64,000 nucleotides of DNA, taken from NCBI RefSeq assembly GCF_011761355.1, contig NZ_JAASRW010000005.1, positions 124,001 through 188,000 of the forward strand, written 5' to 3'. The position numbers were made by a program, and so were the translations under genes. The stretch is from Paenibacillus lupini. Its GTDB lineage: Bacteria > Bacillota > Bacilli > Paenibacillales > Paenibacillaceae. Below are positions 1 to 9,014 of the stretch, piece after piece (position 1 is the first letter of the stretch; the number at the start of each line of letters is the position of its first letter). The notes below the pieces were generated by a model that made no database searches, was not told the origin of the DNA, and saw only the letters and a list, made by a program, of their open reading frames with translations.

Positions 1-2577
1 GGATTTACAACGATGCTGCTTAGATTACTTGAAGAAGAGAAACCAACCCATGTGCTTGTTGCCTTCGATGCTGGTAAAGTCGTGTTCCGCCATGAAGGCT
101 ATACGGAATACAAAGGCGGCCGTGCGAAAACGCCGTCGGAGCTGTCTGAGCAGTTCCCGGTTATGAAGGATTTGCTTCGAGCATTTGGGATCTCACAATT
201 CGAGCTGTCCGGTTATGAAGCCGATGATATTATTGGGACGTTGACGCGTATGGCAGATGAGCAAAATGTGCAGACGCTAGTTGTTACCGGTGATAAAGAT
301 ATGCTGCAGCTTGCTTCGGATAACGTTACGATTGCGATTACCCGTAAAGGGATTAGTGAAGTGGAGCTGTTCTCCCCAGCAGGAATTGATGAGAAATATG
401 GCCTGAAGCCGATGCAAATTATCGATCTGAAGGGTCTAATGGGTGATGCATCTGATAACATTCCTGGTATTCCGGGTGTTGGCGAGAAGACAGCGCTCAA
501 AATGCTGCATGAACACGGTTCCGTTGAAGAGGTTTTAGCAAACACAGACAGTCTGAAAGGCAAGATGAAAGAAAAGGTCGAGACGCATAAAGAAGATGCG
601 ATTATGAGCAAAAAGCTTGCGACCATCTTCCGTGAAGTACCGCTTGAGCATGGTGCCGACGATATTCGTTATGACGGTTATGAGCCTGCCGTGCTGGCAG
701 AAGCATTCCGCAAACTGGAGTTTAAGTCGCTGATCGAGAGGTTGGATCTCGGCGGTGAAGGAGCACACAGCGGTGAAGCAGCAGCTCCTGCTGTTGAACT
801 GAATGTGATTGTCATCGAATCGGATAATGATCAGGAAGCGTTACAGAAGCTGCTTGAAGCCTTGAACGTGGAAGGTGCTGAGCATGGCCTGTATGTAGAA
901 GCAATTGGGGAAAATCCTCATCATGCTGATGTATTGGGTCTTGCTGCAGCAGTATCAGAAGATACGGTCTATGTCGTGCCAACAGCTGCGCTTAAGCAGC
1001 CTTTCACCGAAGAACTGCGTGCTTATCTGGCGGATGCGGACAAGCCGAAGTTTGGCTTTGATACGCATAAGATCGAGCTGGCGCTTGGCTGGAATGGGAT
1101 CGAATGGAAAGGTGCAGCGTTTGACGTGCAGCTTGCCGCTTATTTGCTTGATCCAACGGATACGAATCTATCGCTTAACGCACTTTGTGATCGTTATACT
1201 CAGTCTTCTGTGCCGCTTGATGAAGCGGTGTACGGCAAAGGCGCCAAGTTCAAAGTGCCTGATAATGAGGCGTTATATCGCCACCTGGCTGCCAAGGCAG
1301 ACGCGGTTCGCAAGCTGACCGTGCTGATGCGTGCGGATCTTGAGAAGAGTGGCATGAACAAGCTGTATTATGAGCTTGAACAGCCTTTATCTGTCGTGCT
1401 CGCCGGCATGGAGAGACAAGGGATTGAGGTAGAAAAGGCAGAGTTGGAACGTCTAGGCAGTGAACTTGAAAGTAAGCTGACATTAGCTGTGAGTGAAATT
1501 CACCGTTTGGCTGGTATGGAGTTCAATATTGGATCTCCTAAGCAACTTGGCGAAGTTTTGTTTGAAAAGCTGGGACTTCCCGTTCAGAAGAAGACGAAGA
1601 CCGGCTACTCTACAGATGCGGAAGTACTGGAAAAACTGGCGCCTTATCATGAGATCGTGCCGCTTATCTTACATTTCCGTACGCTGTCGAAGCTGCAATC
1701 GACCTATATTGAAGGTCTCCTGAAAGAGGTTCGTCAAGAGACTGGCAAAATCCATACGTATTACCGTCAGACGATCGCGGCAACAGGCCGTCTTAGCAGC
1801 CAATTCCCGAATCTGCAGAACATTCCAATCCGTCTTGAAGAAGGACGTCAGATTCGTAAAGCGTTCGTGCCTTCCGAGCCGGGCTGGTACATCCTCGCAG
1901 CGGACTATTCTCAGATTGAGCTGCGTGTGCTTGCCCATATTTCTGGTGATGAACGGTTGAAGGAAGCTTTTATCAACGACATGGATATCCATACGAAGAC
2001 GGCGATGGACGTATTTGGCGTTACGGCTGATCAAGTTGATTCGAATATGCGCCGGTCGGCGAAAGCTGTTAACTTCGGTATCGTATACGGAATCAGTGAT
2101 TTTGGCTTATCGCAGAACCTGAACATTACGCGGAAGGAAGCGTCGAAATTCATTGAGCAATATTTCGAAGTGTTCCAGGGCGTGCGCAAATATATGGACG
2201 ATATCGTTATGCAAGCTCGCCGTGATGGTTATGTGACCACTCTGCTAGAGCGCCGCCGTTATTTGCCAGAGATTAAAGCTTCGAACTTCAACCTTCGCTC
2301 CTTCGCAGAGCGGACCGCAATGAATACGCCGATCCAGGGCACAGCGGCAGACATTATCAAGCTAGCAATGGTGCGGATGGATGAGACACTTCGCGAACGT
2401 GGGCTGAAGAGCCGCATGCTTCTGCAAGTACATGACGAACTTGTCTTCGAAGTTCCTGAAGATGAGCTTGAGCTCATGAAGGAGCTTGTACCTAGCGTAA
2501 TGGCCGGAGCACTTGAGCTTGATGTTCCGCTGAAGGCGGACGTGAACTACGGTGTGAACTGGTATGAGGCGAAGTAA
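1..2577 (+). CDS. polA: DNA polymerase I (5' end outside window)
   Basis: DNA polymerase I fills gaps in repair and replaces RNA primers during lagging-strand synthesis. The reading frame is open from base 1 (G-F-T-T then M at 13), so the true start and roughly 40 residues of the 5' nuclease domain lie left of the window. An N-terminal 5'-3' exonuclease/helix-hairpin region (DNIPGIPGVGEKTA) is followed by a central 3'-5' exonuclease-like domain and the family A polymerase domain. Polymerase motif A (DYSQIELRVLAHISGD), the O-helix motif B (RRSAKAVNFGIVYGIS) and motif C (LLQVHDELVFE) are all intact. mutM follows in the same direction, which is the usual order in Bacillales. Confidence 0.98.
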   Translation, partial: GFTTMLLRLLEEEKPTHVLVAFDAGKVVFRHEGYTEYKGGRAKTPSELSEQFPVMKDLLRAFGISQFELSGYEADDIIGTLTRMADEQNVQTLVVTGDKDMLQLASDNVTIAITRKGISEVELFSPAGIDEKYGLKPMQIIDLKGLMGDASDNIPGIPGVGEKTALKMLHEHGSVEEVLANTDSLKGKMKEKVETHKEDAIMSKKLATIFREVPLEHGADDIRYDGYEPAVLAEAFRKLEFKSLIERLDLGGEGAHSGEAAAPAVELNVIVIESDNDQEALQKLLEALNVEGAEHGLYVEAIGENPHHADVLGLAAAVSEDTVYVVPTAALKQPFTEELRAYLADADKPKFGFDTHKIELALGWNGIEWKGAAFDVQLAAYLLDPTDTNLSLNALCDRYTQSSVPLDEAVYGKGAKFKVPDNEALYRHLAAKADAVRKLTVLMRADLEKSGMNKLYYELEQPLSVVLAGMERQGIEVEKAELERLGSELESKLTLAVSEIHRLAGMEFNIGSPKQLGEVLFEKLGLPVQKKTKTGYSTDAEVLEKLAPYHEIVPLILHFRTLSKLQSTYIEGLLKEVRQETGKIHTYYRQTIAATGRLSSQFPNLQNIPIRLEEGRQIRKAFVPSEPGWYILAADYSQIELRVLAHISGDERLKEAFINDMDIHTKTAMDVFGVTADQVDSNMRRSAKAVNFGIVYGISDFGLSQNLNITRKEASKFIEQYFEVFQGVRKYMDDIVMQARRDGYVTTLLERRRYLPEIKASNFNLRSFAERTAMNTPIQGTAADIIKLAMVRMDETLRERGLKSRMLLQVHDELVFEVPEDELELMKELVPSVMAGALELDVPLKADVNYGVNWYEAK

Positions 2578-2641
2578 GGCTGGACTAAGGCTGCCGTGGG
2601 ATTGACAAAAGTATCCCAAGCCGAAGCTTGTACGAATCAGG

Positions 2642-2660
2642 TATAATGGTTGTTGAGGTG
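2642..2660 (+). promoter_or_regulatory. Possible -10 box and RBS of mutM
   Basis: TATAAT at 2642-2647 is followed by GAGGTGA (2654-2660), a good ribosome site 7 bases before the mutM ATG. A TTGACA at 2602-2607 lies 34 bases upstream of the TATAAT, too far to pair with it. The promoter call therefore rests on the -10 box alone, and mutM may simply be read through from polA. Confidence 0.35.
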
Positions 2661-2667
2661 AATAGAG

Positions 2668-3531
2668 ATGCCTGAATTGCCAGAGGTAGAAACCGTAAGA
2701 AGAACGTTAATTGAACTTGTTGCCGGTAAAAAGATTACATCGGTGACAGTTAAGCTTCCCCGCATCATACAACGACCGGCTGAGCCAGAGGCGTTTGCTG
2801 CTGCTCTTGAAGGTCGCACGATTCAGACCGTTGAGCGGCGAGGAAAGTTTTTGCGAATTATATTAGATGATCTCGTGCTTGTCTCCCATCTGCGGATGGA
2901 AGGACGTTACGGTGTGTTCCCTAGCGATGAGCCGGTAGAGCTTCATACACATGTCCTGTTTCATTTTGAAGATGGAACGGACTTAAGATATAAGGATGTA
3001 CGTCAGTTTGGCACGATGCATTTGTTTGAGCCAGGCACGGAATTTGAACTGAAGCCGCTCAATAAGCTTGGGCTGGAGCCGCTTGATAATGAAGCTTTTA
3101 CAGTGGATGCATTAAGAGGCTTACTTGGTAAAAAAACCGGACTGATCAAGCCGCTTCTGCTGAATCAGGAATATGTGGTAGGGCTTGGCAATATTTATGT
3201 GGATGAGGCATTGTTCCTCGCAGGTATCCATCCAGAGCGTACGGCTGATTCCTTGAAGAAGGCAGAATGGGATCTTCTTCATGAAGCGATCATTTCGACG
3301 CTGGCGAAGGCAGTTGCTGCAGGCGGCTCTTCGGTGAAATCATACGTGAACGGGCAAGGGGAAATGGGCATGTTCCAGCACCAATTGCTTGTGTATGGCA
3401 GGAAGAACGAGCCTTGCACCAAGTGCGGCCGCTTGCTTGATAAATCGGTCGTAGGCGGCAGAGGAACGCATACTTGCGCGAGCTGTCAGCCATTGCCGAA
3501 GGTCCGCAAAAAGGTCGTTCGGAAGGATTAA
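2668..3531 (+). CDS. mutM: Formamidopyrimidine-DNA glycosylase (Fpg/MutM)
   Basis: This enzyme removes 8-oxoguanine and ring-opened purines and nicks the DNA by beta,delta-elimination. The protein begins M-P-E-L-P-E-V-E, placing the catalytic Pro2 and Glu3 at the mature N-terminus. The beta-hairpin lysine lies in RRGKFL, and the C-terminus carries a four-cysteine zinc finger (CTKC ... CASC, near residues 250-275). The length of 287 residues is slightly above the usual 270-280 because of a basic tail. It lies 90 bp after polA on the same strand, a conserved DNA-repair neighbourhood in Firmicutes. Confidence 0.97.
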   Translation: MPELPEVETVRRTLIELVAGKKITSVTVKLPRIIQRPAEPEAFAAALEGRTIQTVERRGKFLRIILDDLVLVSHLRMEGRYGVFPSDEPVELHTHVLFHFEDGTDLRYKDVRQFGTMHLFEPGTEFELKPLNKLGLEPLDNEAFTVDALRGLLGKKTGLIKPLLLNQEYVVGLGNIYVDEALFLAGIHPERTADSLKKAEWDLLHEAIISTLAKAVAAGGSSVKSYVNGQGEMGMFQHQLLVYGRKNEPCTKCGRLLDKSVVGGRGTHTCASCQPLPKVRKKVVRKD

Positions 3532-3547
3532 TGCACCGCAGCGGATT

Positions 3548-3618
3548 CCCCGCATATGCTGTTGTTGTTACGAACAATAGGCGGATGTCTAGATGATTGA
3601 GACATCTGATATGCGGGG
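3548..3618 (+). promoter_or_regulatory. Predicted three-way-junction leader of ytaF
   Basis: A 10-bp outer stem pairs CCCCGCATAT (3548-3557) with ATATGCGGGG (3609-3618). Inside it are two smaller hairpins: TTGTT/AACAA (3565-3577) and GATGTCT/AGACATC (3584-3606). The right arm of the outer stem overlaps the G-rich ribosome site (GGGGGAGG, about 3615-3622) used by the TTG start of ytaF at 3631. Folding would therefore hide part of the site. I do not recognise it as a named RNA family. Confidence 0.4.
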
Positions 3619-3630
3619 GAGGGCTGCGGG

Positions 3631-4332
3631 TTGTTCGCGCATTTTGCTTCTTTGCTGGTGCTTGCTTTTGCTGTCAGTGTGGACGGCTTCGGAGTAGGCG
3701 TGACATACGGATTGCGGCGAATACGAATTCCGCTCTTATCGATTGTCATCATTGCGATTTGCTCTGGCATGGTTATTTTTCTGTCGATGCTCGTTGGTTC
3801 ATGGATTACGGGATATTTATCCCCTTTTGTCGCTAAGTTAATTGGATCTGTGGTTCTTGTTGCCATCGGGACCTGGGCACTCTTACAGCTTAGACGGAGC
3901 GGCAAGGAAGCCGGAGCTGGTGACGGTGAGGCGGATGCCGAGCAGGAATCAGGAACTGAGCCATCGACCTTGGTTGATCGTTCGCATCCGGTGCTTGTTG
4001 TCATTGTTGAATTGAAGCGCCTAGGATTGGTTATACAAATATTGCGGACTCCACAGGCTGCCGATGTTGATAAGTCGGGGACGATTTCTGCGACTGAAGC
4101 GCTTATGCTTGGTGTTGCCTTGTCGTTTGATGCTTTTGGTGCAGGTATCGGGGCTGCGATGGTTGGATTGTCACCTTTATTAACTCCTATTATGATTACC
4201 GTGGCGAGCGCCTTGTTTCTTCTAGGCGGTATACGGTTTGGCTTCCGGTTCTCGAACTGGAAAGGCATGCAGGCGGTTTCGGTGCTTCCGGGTATTTTAT
4301 TGATTGTGATTGGGATATTAAAGCTGTTATAG
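3631..4332 (+). CDS. ytaF: Sporulation membrane protein YtaF
   Basis: Polytopic membrane protein of the YtaF family, related to the MntP-like manganese efflux fold and present in endospore formers. Its molecular role is not settled. Hydrophobic segments lie near residues 5-25, 35-60, 65-85, 150-175, 180-205 and 213-233, with a charged loop in the middle. The repeated VSVDGFGVG / LSFDAFGAG motifs mark the two internal repeats. Translation most likely starts at TTG 3631, since GGGGGAGG lies just upstream. It sits between mutM and coaE, its normal place in Paenibacillus and Bacillus. Confidence 0.9.
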   Translation: MFAHFASLLVLAFAVSVDGFGVGVTYGLRRIRIPLLSIVIIAICSGMVIFLSMLVGSWITGYLSPFVAKLIGSVVLVAIGTWALLQLRRSGKEAGAGDGEADAEQESGTEPSTLVDRSHPVLVVIVELKRLGLVIQILRTPQAADVDKSGTISATEALMLGVALSFDAFGAGIGAAMVGLSPLLTPIMITVASALFLLGGIRFGFRFSNWKGMQAVSVLPGILLIVIGILKLL

Positions 4333-4356
4333 GATGATTAGAACGGGGTGAAGCTA

Positions 4357-4953
4357 ATGAAGATCGGTTTAACCGGCGGAATCGCTACCGGCAAGAGCAC
4401 CGTTGCTGCCATGTTGGTAGAACGGGGTGCATTGCTGGTCGATGCCGATCAGGTTGCGAGAGAGGTTGTTATGCCCGGCGAACCGGCTTTAGAGGCGGTC
4501 GCCTCTACATTCGGACAAGCTGTTATACATACAGACGGAACGCTCAATAGGAAAGCTCTTGGAGAGATCGTGTTCAACAATCGCGATCAGCTCATGCAGC
4601 TTGAGAGTATTCTGCACCCTGCGATACGAAATCGCATGCAGCAGCGGATCAGGCAATATGAAGAACAGGACCCGAAGCAGCTTGTTGTAGCGGACATCCC
4701 TTTATTGTATGAGACAGGCCAGGAAGAGTTATATGAAGGTATTATGGTTGTCTATGTTCCGCAGCAGCTTCAGCTTACACGGCTGATGGAGCGGAACGGT
4801 TTGGTACAGGAAGAAGCACTACGCCGTATTGGACTTCAAATGAATATTGAGCAGAAGAGAAGCCGTGCGGACTGGGTGATTGATAATAGTAGTTCACTTG
4901 AAGAAACTAAACGTCAGGTGGACGAGTTTTGGAAAAGTCAGGATTTGCCATGA
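4357..4953 (+). CDS. coaE: Dephospho-CoA kinase
   Basis: CoaE phosphorylates the ribose 3'-OH of dephospho-CoA, the last step of coenzyme A synthesis, in the cytosol. The N-terminal P-loop GLTGGIATGKST and the DADQVAREV motif are diagnostic, and the length of 198 residues matches the family. I chose ATG 4357 over the in-frame GTG 4348 because GGGGTGA (4345-4351) is then a ribosome site at normal spacing. The stop codon overlaps the next start (ATGA at 4950-4953), so the transglycosylase gene is translationally coupled. Confidence 0.96.
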   Translation: MKIGLTGGIATGKSTVAAMLVERGALLVDADQVAREVVMPGEPALEAVASTFGQAVIHTDGTLNRKALGEIVFNNRDQLMQLESILHPAIRNRMQQRIRQYEEQDPKQLVVADIPLLYETGQEELYEGIMVVYVPQQLQLTRLMERNGLVQEEALRRIGLQMNIEQKRSRADWVIDNSSSLEETKRQVDEFWKSQDLP

Positions 4954-5516
4954 GATGGTTAATTCGAAAAAGAGTGCTGCTTCTTCTGCTCATCGGCCTC
5001 ATTGGTGTGTTATTCCTGAATTCTAATTGGCTTGCCCGTATGATGTATCCGATCGAGTTCAAGGAAGACATACGTGCCAGCGCATCTAATTATGGTGTTG
5101 ATCCGCATCTTATTGCAGCGATTATTCGAACAGAAACCAATTATTCGACCGGACAAGTATCGAAAAAAGGGGCACTAGGCCTCATGCAGATTATGCCTGA
5201 TACAGCGGACTGGATTTTCCAGAAGGCGGATTTCAAGAATGTAACAGAAGATATGCTGCAGAATCGACCGGATGTCAGTATCGAAGTTGGAGCATGGTAT
5301 TTGCAGTCCTTGCATAAGCAATTTGATCAGAATACGGTAGCTGTCATTGCAGCCTATAATGCGGGTCCTGGTAATGTGAGAAAATGGCTTGATTCCGGAA
5401 AATGGGACGGGAAACTGGATACAGCGGATCAAATTCCATATGGAGAAACTCGCCACTATGTACAACGTGTTATTTATTATTATAATAAGTACAAAGATCT
5501 TTATCCGATTCTCTGA
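4950..5516 (+). CDS. Membrane-anchored lytic transglycosylase (SLT domain)
   Basis: Cleaves the MurNAc-GlcNAc bond of peptidoglycan to form 1,6-anhydro ends, on the outside of the membrane. An N-terminal basic stretch and one hydrophobic helix (about residues 7-25) form a signal anchor. The SLT domain follows, with the catalytic Glu in IIRTETNYS and the GALGLMQIMP and AAYNAGPGNV motifs. The ATG at 4950 overlaps the coaE stop (ATGA); a TTG start at 4929 would add seven residues and is less likely. At 188 residues it is a minimal, single-domain member. Confidence 0.93.
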   Translation: MRWLIRKRVLLLLLIGLIGVLFLNSNWLARMMYPIEFKEDIRASASNYGVDPHLIAAIIRTETNYSTGQVSKKGALGLMQIMPDTADWIFQKADFKNVTEDMLQNRPDVSIEVGAWYLQSLHKQFDQNTVAVIAAYNAGPGNVRKWLDSGKWDGKLDTADQIPYGETRHYVQRVIYYYNKYKDLYPIL

Positions 5517-5531
5517 CGTAGACAAGAAGAA

Positions 5532-5571
5532 GCCTTGGCCGTCCGCCGCTTCAGGACGGAACAGCCAAAGC
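5532..5571. terminator. Imperfect hairpin between convergent genes
   Basis: A stem joins GC-TTGGC-CGTCC (5532-5544) to GGACG-GCCAA-GC (5554-5571) with a bulge. It lies between the converging transglycosylase and SASP genes, where a two-way terminator is expected. No long T-run follows on either strand. Confidence 0.4.
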
Positions 5572-5598
5572 ATCTGTTATACATGACTGATGAAATGA

Positions 5599-5811
5599 TT
5601 ATTGACGACCTGCAAGAGATTGTTCGGCAATTTGCACCAAACGGCGAGTAATGTTACCCCCGATGTAGCCTGCGTCTTTTGTAAGCAGGTTGCCGTAATA
5701 ACCGTCTTGCGACAACGTAATACCCAGCTCTTGAGCGACCTCATATTTCATTTGGTCTAGTGCTGCAGTAGCTTGCGGTACCAGTAGTGTGCTGCTGTTG
5801 TTCGAGCTCAT
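5599..5811 (-). CDS. Alpha/beta-type small acid-soluble spore protein
   Basis: Coats and protects spore DNA from UV and other damage and is degraded by Gpr on germination. The 70-residue protein has the family signatures LDQMKYEVAQELG with the Gpr cleavage region, and GNLTTKDAGYIGG-like and VRRLVQIAEQ-like segments (here NLLTKDAGYIGGNITRRLVQ). The ribosome site AAGGAGGTGA precedes the ATG. It is transcribed against the neighbouring coaE and nrdR genes as a monocistronic unit, so a forespore (sigma-G) promoter in 5812-5900 is expected, although I could not assign its boxes with confidence. Confidence 0.95.
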   Translation of the reverse strand: MSSNNSSTLLVPQATAALDQMKYEVAQELGITLSQDGYYGNLLTKDAGYIGGNITRRLVQIAEQSLAGRQ

Positions 5812-5930
5812 TGATGTTCACCTCCTTGCGGTTGGTAAATGTATTATGTGCGGAATTCGCAACTTCATTCAGGTAACGATTGGTAAATTTTTTATAATCA
5901 CAAAAATAGGATTCGGAAGGAGTGAAATTG

Positions 5931-6410
5931 ATGAAATGCCCTTATTGCGATTACGCGGGTACAAAAGTACTCGATTCAAGGCCAGCCAATGAGAATAAAT
6001 CCATTCGCAGACGTCGTGAATGTGAGAAATGCAGCAGAAGGTTCACGACCTTCGAGATGATTGAAGAAACCCCGCTTATCGTCATTAAGAAAGGCGGCAG
6101 CCGGGAAGAATTCAGCCGTGATAAAATTCTTCGCGGCCTCATTCGTGCCTGCGAGAAGCGTCCGGTATCTGTTGAACGTCTTGAGGTTATCGTCTCGGAA
6201 GTGGAGAAGGAGCTTCGCACGACTGCTCTTGCAGAAGTCGAGAGCCGTGATATTGGCGAGATTGTGATGAGCCAGCTATATCCGGTTGATGAAGTCGCTT
6301 ATGTGCGGTTCGCATCCGTATACAGACAGTTCAAGGATATCGATATGTTCATGAAAGAGCTGAACAGTCTGTTGTCTAAGCACCCTATTAACAATCCAAG
6401 CGGCTTGTAG
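5931..6410 (+). CDS. nrdR: Transcriptional repressor NrdR
   Basis: NrdR is a zinc and nucleotide-sensing repressor of ribonucleotide reductase genes. The N-terminal zinc ribbon has CPYC and CEKC pairs with the [15 protein letters not shown] signature. An ATP-cone domain follows (residues about 49-139, [17 protein letters not shown]). Its length of 159 residues is typical. Start ATG 5931 has GGAAGGAG directly upstream, and alternative starts at 5922 (GTG) and 5928 (TTG) would sit inside that ribosome site. A strong terminator follows the stop. Confidence 0.97.
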   Translation: MKCPYCDYAGTKVLDSRPANENKSIRRRRECEKCSRRFTTFEMIEETPLIVIKKGGSREEFSRDKILRGLIRACEKRPVSVERLEVIVSEVEKELRTTALAEVESRDIGEIVMSQLYPVDEVAYVRFASVYRQFKDIDMFMKELNSLLSKHPINNPSGL

Positions 6411-6418
6411 CTGCATGA

Positions 6419-6660
<242 letters not shown>

Positions 6661-6759
6661 TTTTTTATATAAAGCCTTTAATTTCTAACATGCGGCAGGA
6701 CCGTATCGTTCTATATAATCAATGTAGATACGTCATATAGGAAAAGGTGATATCTTCAG

Positions 6760-8502
6760 ATGGATAATAAAACGATAGAAGTGAAGACTGATGATCATAA
6801 AGGTCCAACGGCTCCTAAAGATCCGACCCGGAAGCGAAGCGGATTTTTTATTATGTTCGAATCCATTATTGAAGCAAGTACCCGCCTTGACGGAAAGTTC
6901 TCGCAAGAGATTTATCTGGAAGGACGGCTGAGTGACAAAGCGAATTTTACAGGTGGGGTCGAGGACGAGGAAATACTCGCACACCTGGCGAGCTGCAACG
7001 GGTTCCGCAAGCTGGTACATAGTATCGGAATCTCTGTGAAGGCGCATGACGAGCGAGAAGGTACGGAGATCTACTTTAGCCTCGAAAACTGGGGGAAGAC
7101 AAACAAATACGAGTCAGGCACCAGGATCAGAATTCCTTGTGTGGCAGATGGTTCGGAAACTTTATTGATCCTGGATGAGTATGAGTGGTCATCGGATGAT
7201 GATGTACCTGGAAAATTCACTTTTGAATTTGAGCAAGCAGGTGCACTTGCGACGGCGAGCATTATTTTGTACCTGAATGATGGGTTTGAAGTTCCGGAGA
7301 TTACGCCAGAACCACCTATCGAGTTCGGGTCTGAAGCTTATCGCGGGATGATTACTAAGTCTTTAGTCAGCAAAGGTAATAATTATAAACTGAAAGCAGC
7401 AATTGAAAAAGCGAAAAGAGGCGAGGATGTAACGATCGCCTACATCGGGGGCTCCATTACGCAAGGTGCAGGAGCCAAGCCGATTCATAATACCAGCTAT
7501 GCTTATCAAGCTTATGAGCGATTTAAGCAGCTGTTCGGCCATCCTGAAGCTGACCATATACATTTAATCAAAGCAGGGGTTGGAGGAACGCCTTCCGAGC
7601 TTGGCCTTGTTCGTTATGACAGGGATGTTCTTCGAGATGGTACGGTGGAGCCGGATATTGTAATTATCGAATTTGCCGTGAATGACGCAGGGGACGAAAC
7701 GAAAGGGAACTGTTATGAGAGTCTTGTACTGAAGGCATTAAATGCTGCAAACGCTCCAGCCGTTATCCTGTTGTTCAGTGTGTTCCAGAATGACTGGAAT
7801 CTTCAAGATCGGCTATCGCCTGTAGGCTGGCATTATGAGTTGCCCATGGTCAGTGTGAAAGATGCGGTTGTGGAGCAGTTCCGATTATCAAAGGCTAAAG
7901 GCAATATCATTTCGAAAAGGCAGTTCTTCTACGATATTTATCATCCGACGAATGCAGGCCATACCGTGATGGCAGATTGTCTTGGTTACTTGTTTGAAGA
8001 GGCGGACCGTTCTGAAGCCGAAGGGCTAGATATTATGATTGAGAAGCTGCCGGTTATCGGGAATGATTTTGTGGAGATACGATTGTTGGATAGGAGTAAT
8101 TGCGAAGGCATTGCTGTGATTGAAGCCGGGAGCTTTATTGAAACGGATACTGATCTTCATATGGTGGAGTTGGATTTCGATTCATTCGGAACACCGCAGT
8201 TTCCTTTCAACTGGATGCATACGGCTGAAGCGGGAGATGGAAGCTTTAAGCTGACCATTCACAGCAAGCGGCTTATTCTCGTGTTCAAGGATTCTGGAAG
8301 TCAGGAATTTGGAAGTGCGGAAATTTTGGTTGACGGGCAGCATATGAAAGTTGCAGATCCTCATATCATCAACTGGACTCATTGTAATGCGGTTATTTTG
8401 TATAACGAGCAAGAATCCAAGGAGCATACGGTTGAGATTAAGATGGCATCAGGACACGAAGATAAACGGTTTACGATACTAGGATTCGGGTATGTGAAAT
8501 AA
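6760..8502 (+). CDS. SGNH/GDSL-family hydrolase with flanking beta-rich domains
   Basis: Probable esterase or deacetylase acting on a carbohydrate ester; the substrate is unknown. Residues 1-200 form a domain I do not recognise. The SGNH domain runs from about 220 to 420, with block I IAYIGGSITQGAG (nucleophile Ser near 231), block III IEFAVNDAGD (Asn near 306) and block V DIYHPTNAGH (Asp and His near 391-394). A C-terminal beta-rich part (about 430-580) follows, as in carbohydrate esterases with a jelly-roll partner. There is no signal peptide, so it is probably cytosolic. AAAGGTGAT lies upstream of ATG 6760. Confidence 0.85.
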   Translation: MDNKTIEVKTDDHKGPTAPKDPTRKRSGFFIMFESIIEASTRLDGKFSQEIYLEGRLSDKANFTGGVEDEEILAHLASCNGFRKLVHSIGISVKAHDEREGTEIYFSLENWGKTNKYESGTRIRIPCVADGSETLLILDEYEWSSDDDVPGKFTFEFEQAGALATASIILYLNDGFEVPEITPEPPIEFGSEAYRGMITKSLVSKGNNYKLKAAIEKAKRGEDVTIAYIGGSITQGAGAKPIHNTSYAYQAYERFKQLFGHPEADHIHLIKAGVGGTPSELGLVRYDRDVLRDGTVEPDIVIIEFAVNDAGDETKGNCYESLVLKALNAANAPAVILLFSVFQNDWNLQDRLSPVGWHYELPMVSVKDAVVEQFRLSKAKGNIISKRQFFYDIYHPTNAGHTVMADCLGYLFEEADRSEAEGLDIMIEKLPVIGNDFVEIRLLDRSNCEGIAVIEAGSFIETDTDLHMVELDFDSFGTPQFPFNWMHTAEAGDGSFKLTIHSKRLILVFKDSGSQEFGSAEILVDGQHMKVADPHIINWTHCNAVILYNEQESKEHTVEIKMASGHEDKRFTILGFGYVK

Positions 8503-8526
8503 GAATAAATGAGACTAGTAAAAGGA

Positions 8527-8556
8527 TTGACAGTTTGGAAATGACTGTGCTATTAT
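8527..8556 (+). promoter_or_regulatory. Sigma-A promoter of the tRNA gene
   Basis: A consensus -35 TTGACA (8527-8532) and -10 TATTAT (8551-8556) are separated by 18 bp. The predicted start site falls just before the tRNA at 8568. This is the clearest promoter in the first 10 kb. Confidence 0.85.
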
Positions 8557-8567
8557 TTTGCTAGTCC

Positions 8568-8643
<76 letters not shown>

Positions 8644-8656
8644 AATAAATAACTCT

Positions 8657-8686
8657 ACGCAACCTATCAGAAGGTTGCGTTTTTTA
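8657..8686 (+). terminator. Terminator of tRNA-Ala
   Basis: The stem ACGCAACCT/AAGGTTGCGT has a five-base loop ATCAG and is followed by a run of six T. It starts 13 bases after the tRNA CCA end. Confidence 0.9.
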
Positions 8687-8762
8687 TTTGGCGGAATGGC
8701 AAGGGGGGGATGAACCCCTATAGGTTCGCCCGTGCGGACGGAGCGAAATATTTTATCCGGGG

Positions 8763-8815
8763 CCCCCGCAAAGTAATAGGAATATGCTTCGGAGATTGGC
8801 TTCACTTTGTGGGGG
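8763..8815. other. Long inverted repeat downstream of tRNA-Ala
   Basis: CCCCCGCAAAGT (8763-8774) pairs with ACTTTGTGGGGG (8804-8815), 12 bp with a single G-T pair, around a 29-nt loop. The surrounding 8690-8930 stretch has no credible plus-strand gene. A 102-codon minus-strand frame covers both it and the tRNA and is judged spurious. The region may be a structured RNA or a decayed element. Confidence 0.4.
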
Positions 8816-8930
8816 AAGAAAACGGCGTCTGAATCTACCGCTGAAAGTCCTCTTCGAGTAAGCTTCGTCAGCCATTTAAATAAAAGATTCAGACATCCCA
8901 TGATGAGAAGTAACCTGTACATTCATTAAC

Positions 8931-8985
8931 CTAACTGGGAACGTTAGTTGAGAACAACAAAATGGCAGCTGATCCAGCGTCAAGT
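8931..8985 (+). repeat. 3'-end hairpin repeat, copy 1
   Basis: The CTAAC/GTTAG arms around TGGGAAC are followed by AGTTGAGAACAACAAAATGG and CAGCTGATCCAG. The same string recurs near 30,254 and 31,986. It belongs to the dispersed repeat family described under findings. This copy lies outside the 27-34 kb cluster and about 290 bp after the tRNA. Confidence 0.7.
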
Positions 8986-9014
8986 ATTTGAGGTGATCTA
9001 ATGAAAGTCATTTT

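Noticed and set aside
1-12. polA as an N-terminally truncated gene
   Set aside because: The frame is open at the first base, so the loss is the window edge and not biology.
2602-2647. TTGACA and TATAAT before mutM read as one promoter
   Set aside because: The spacing is 34 bp, too long for a sigma-A promoter.
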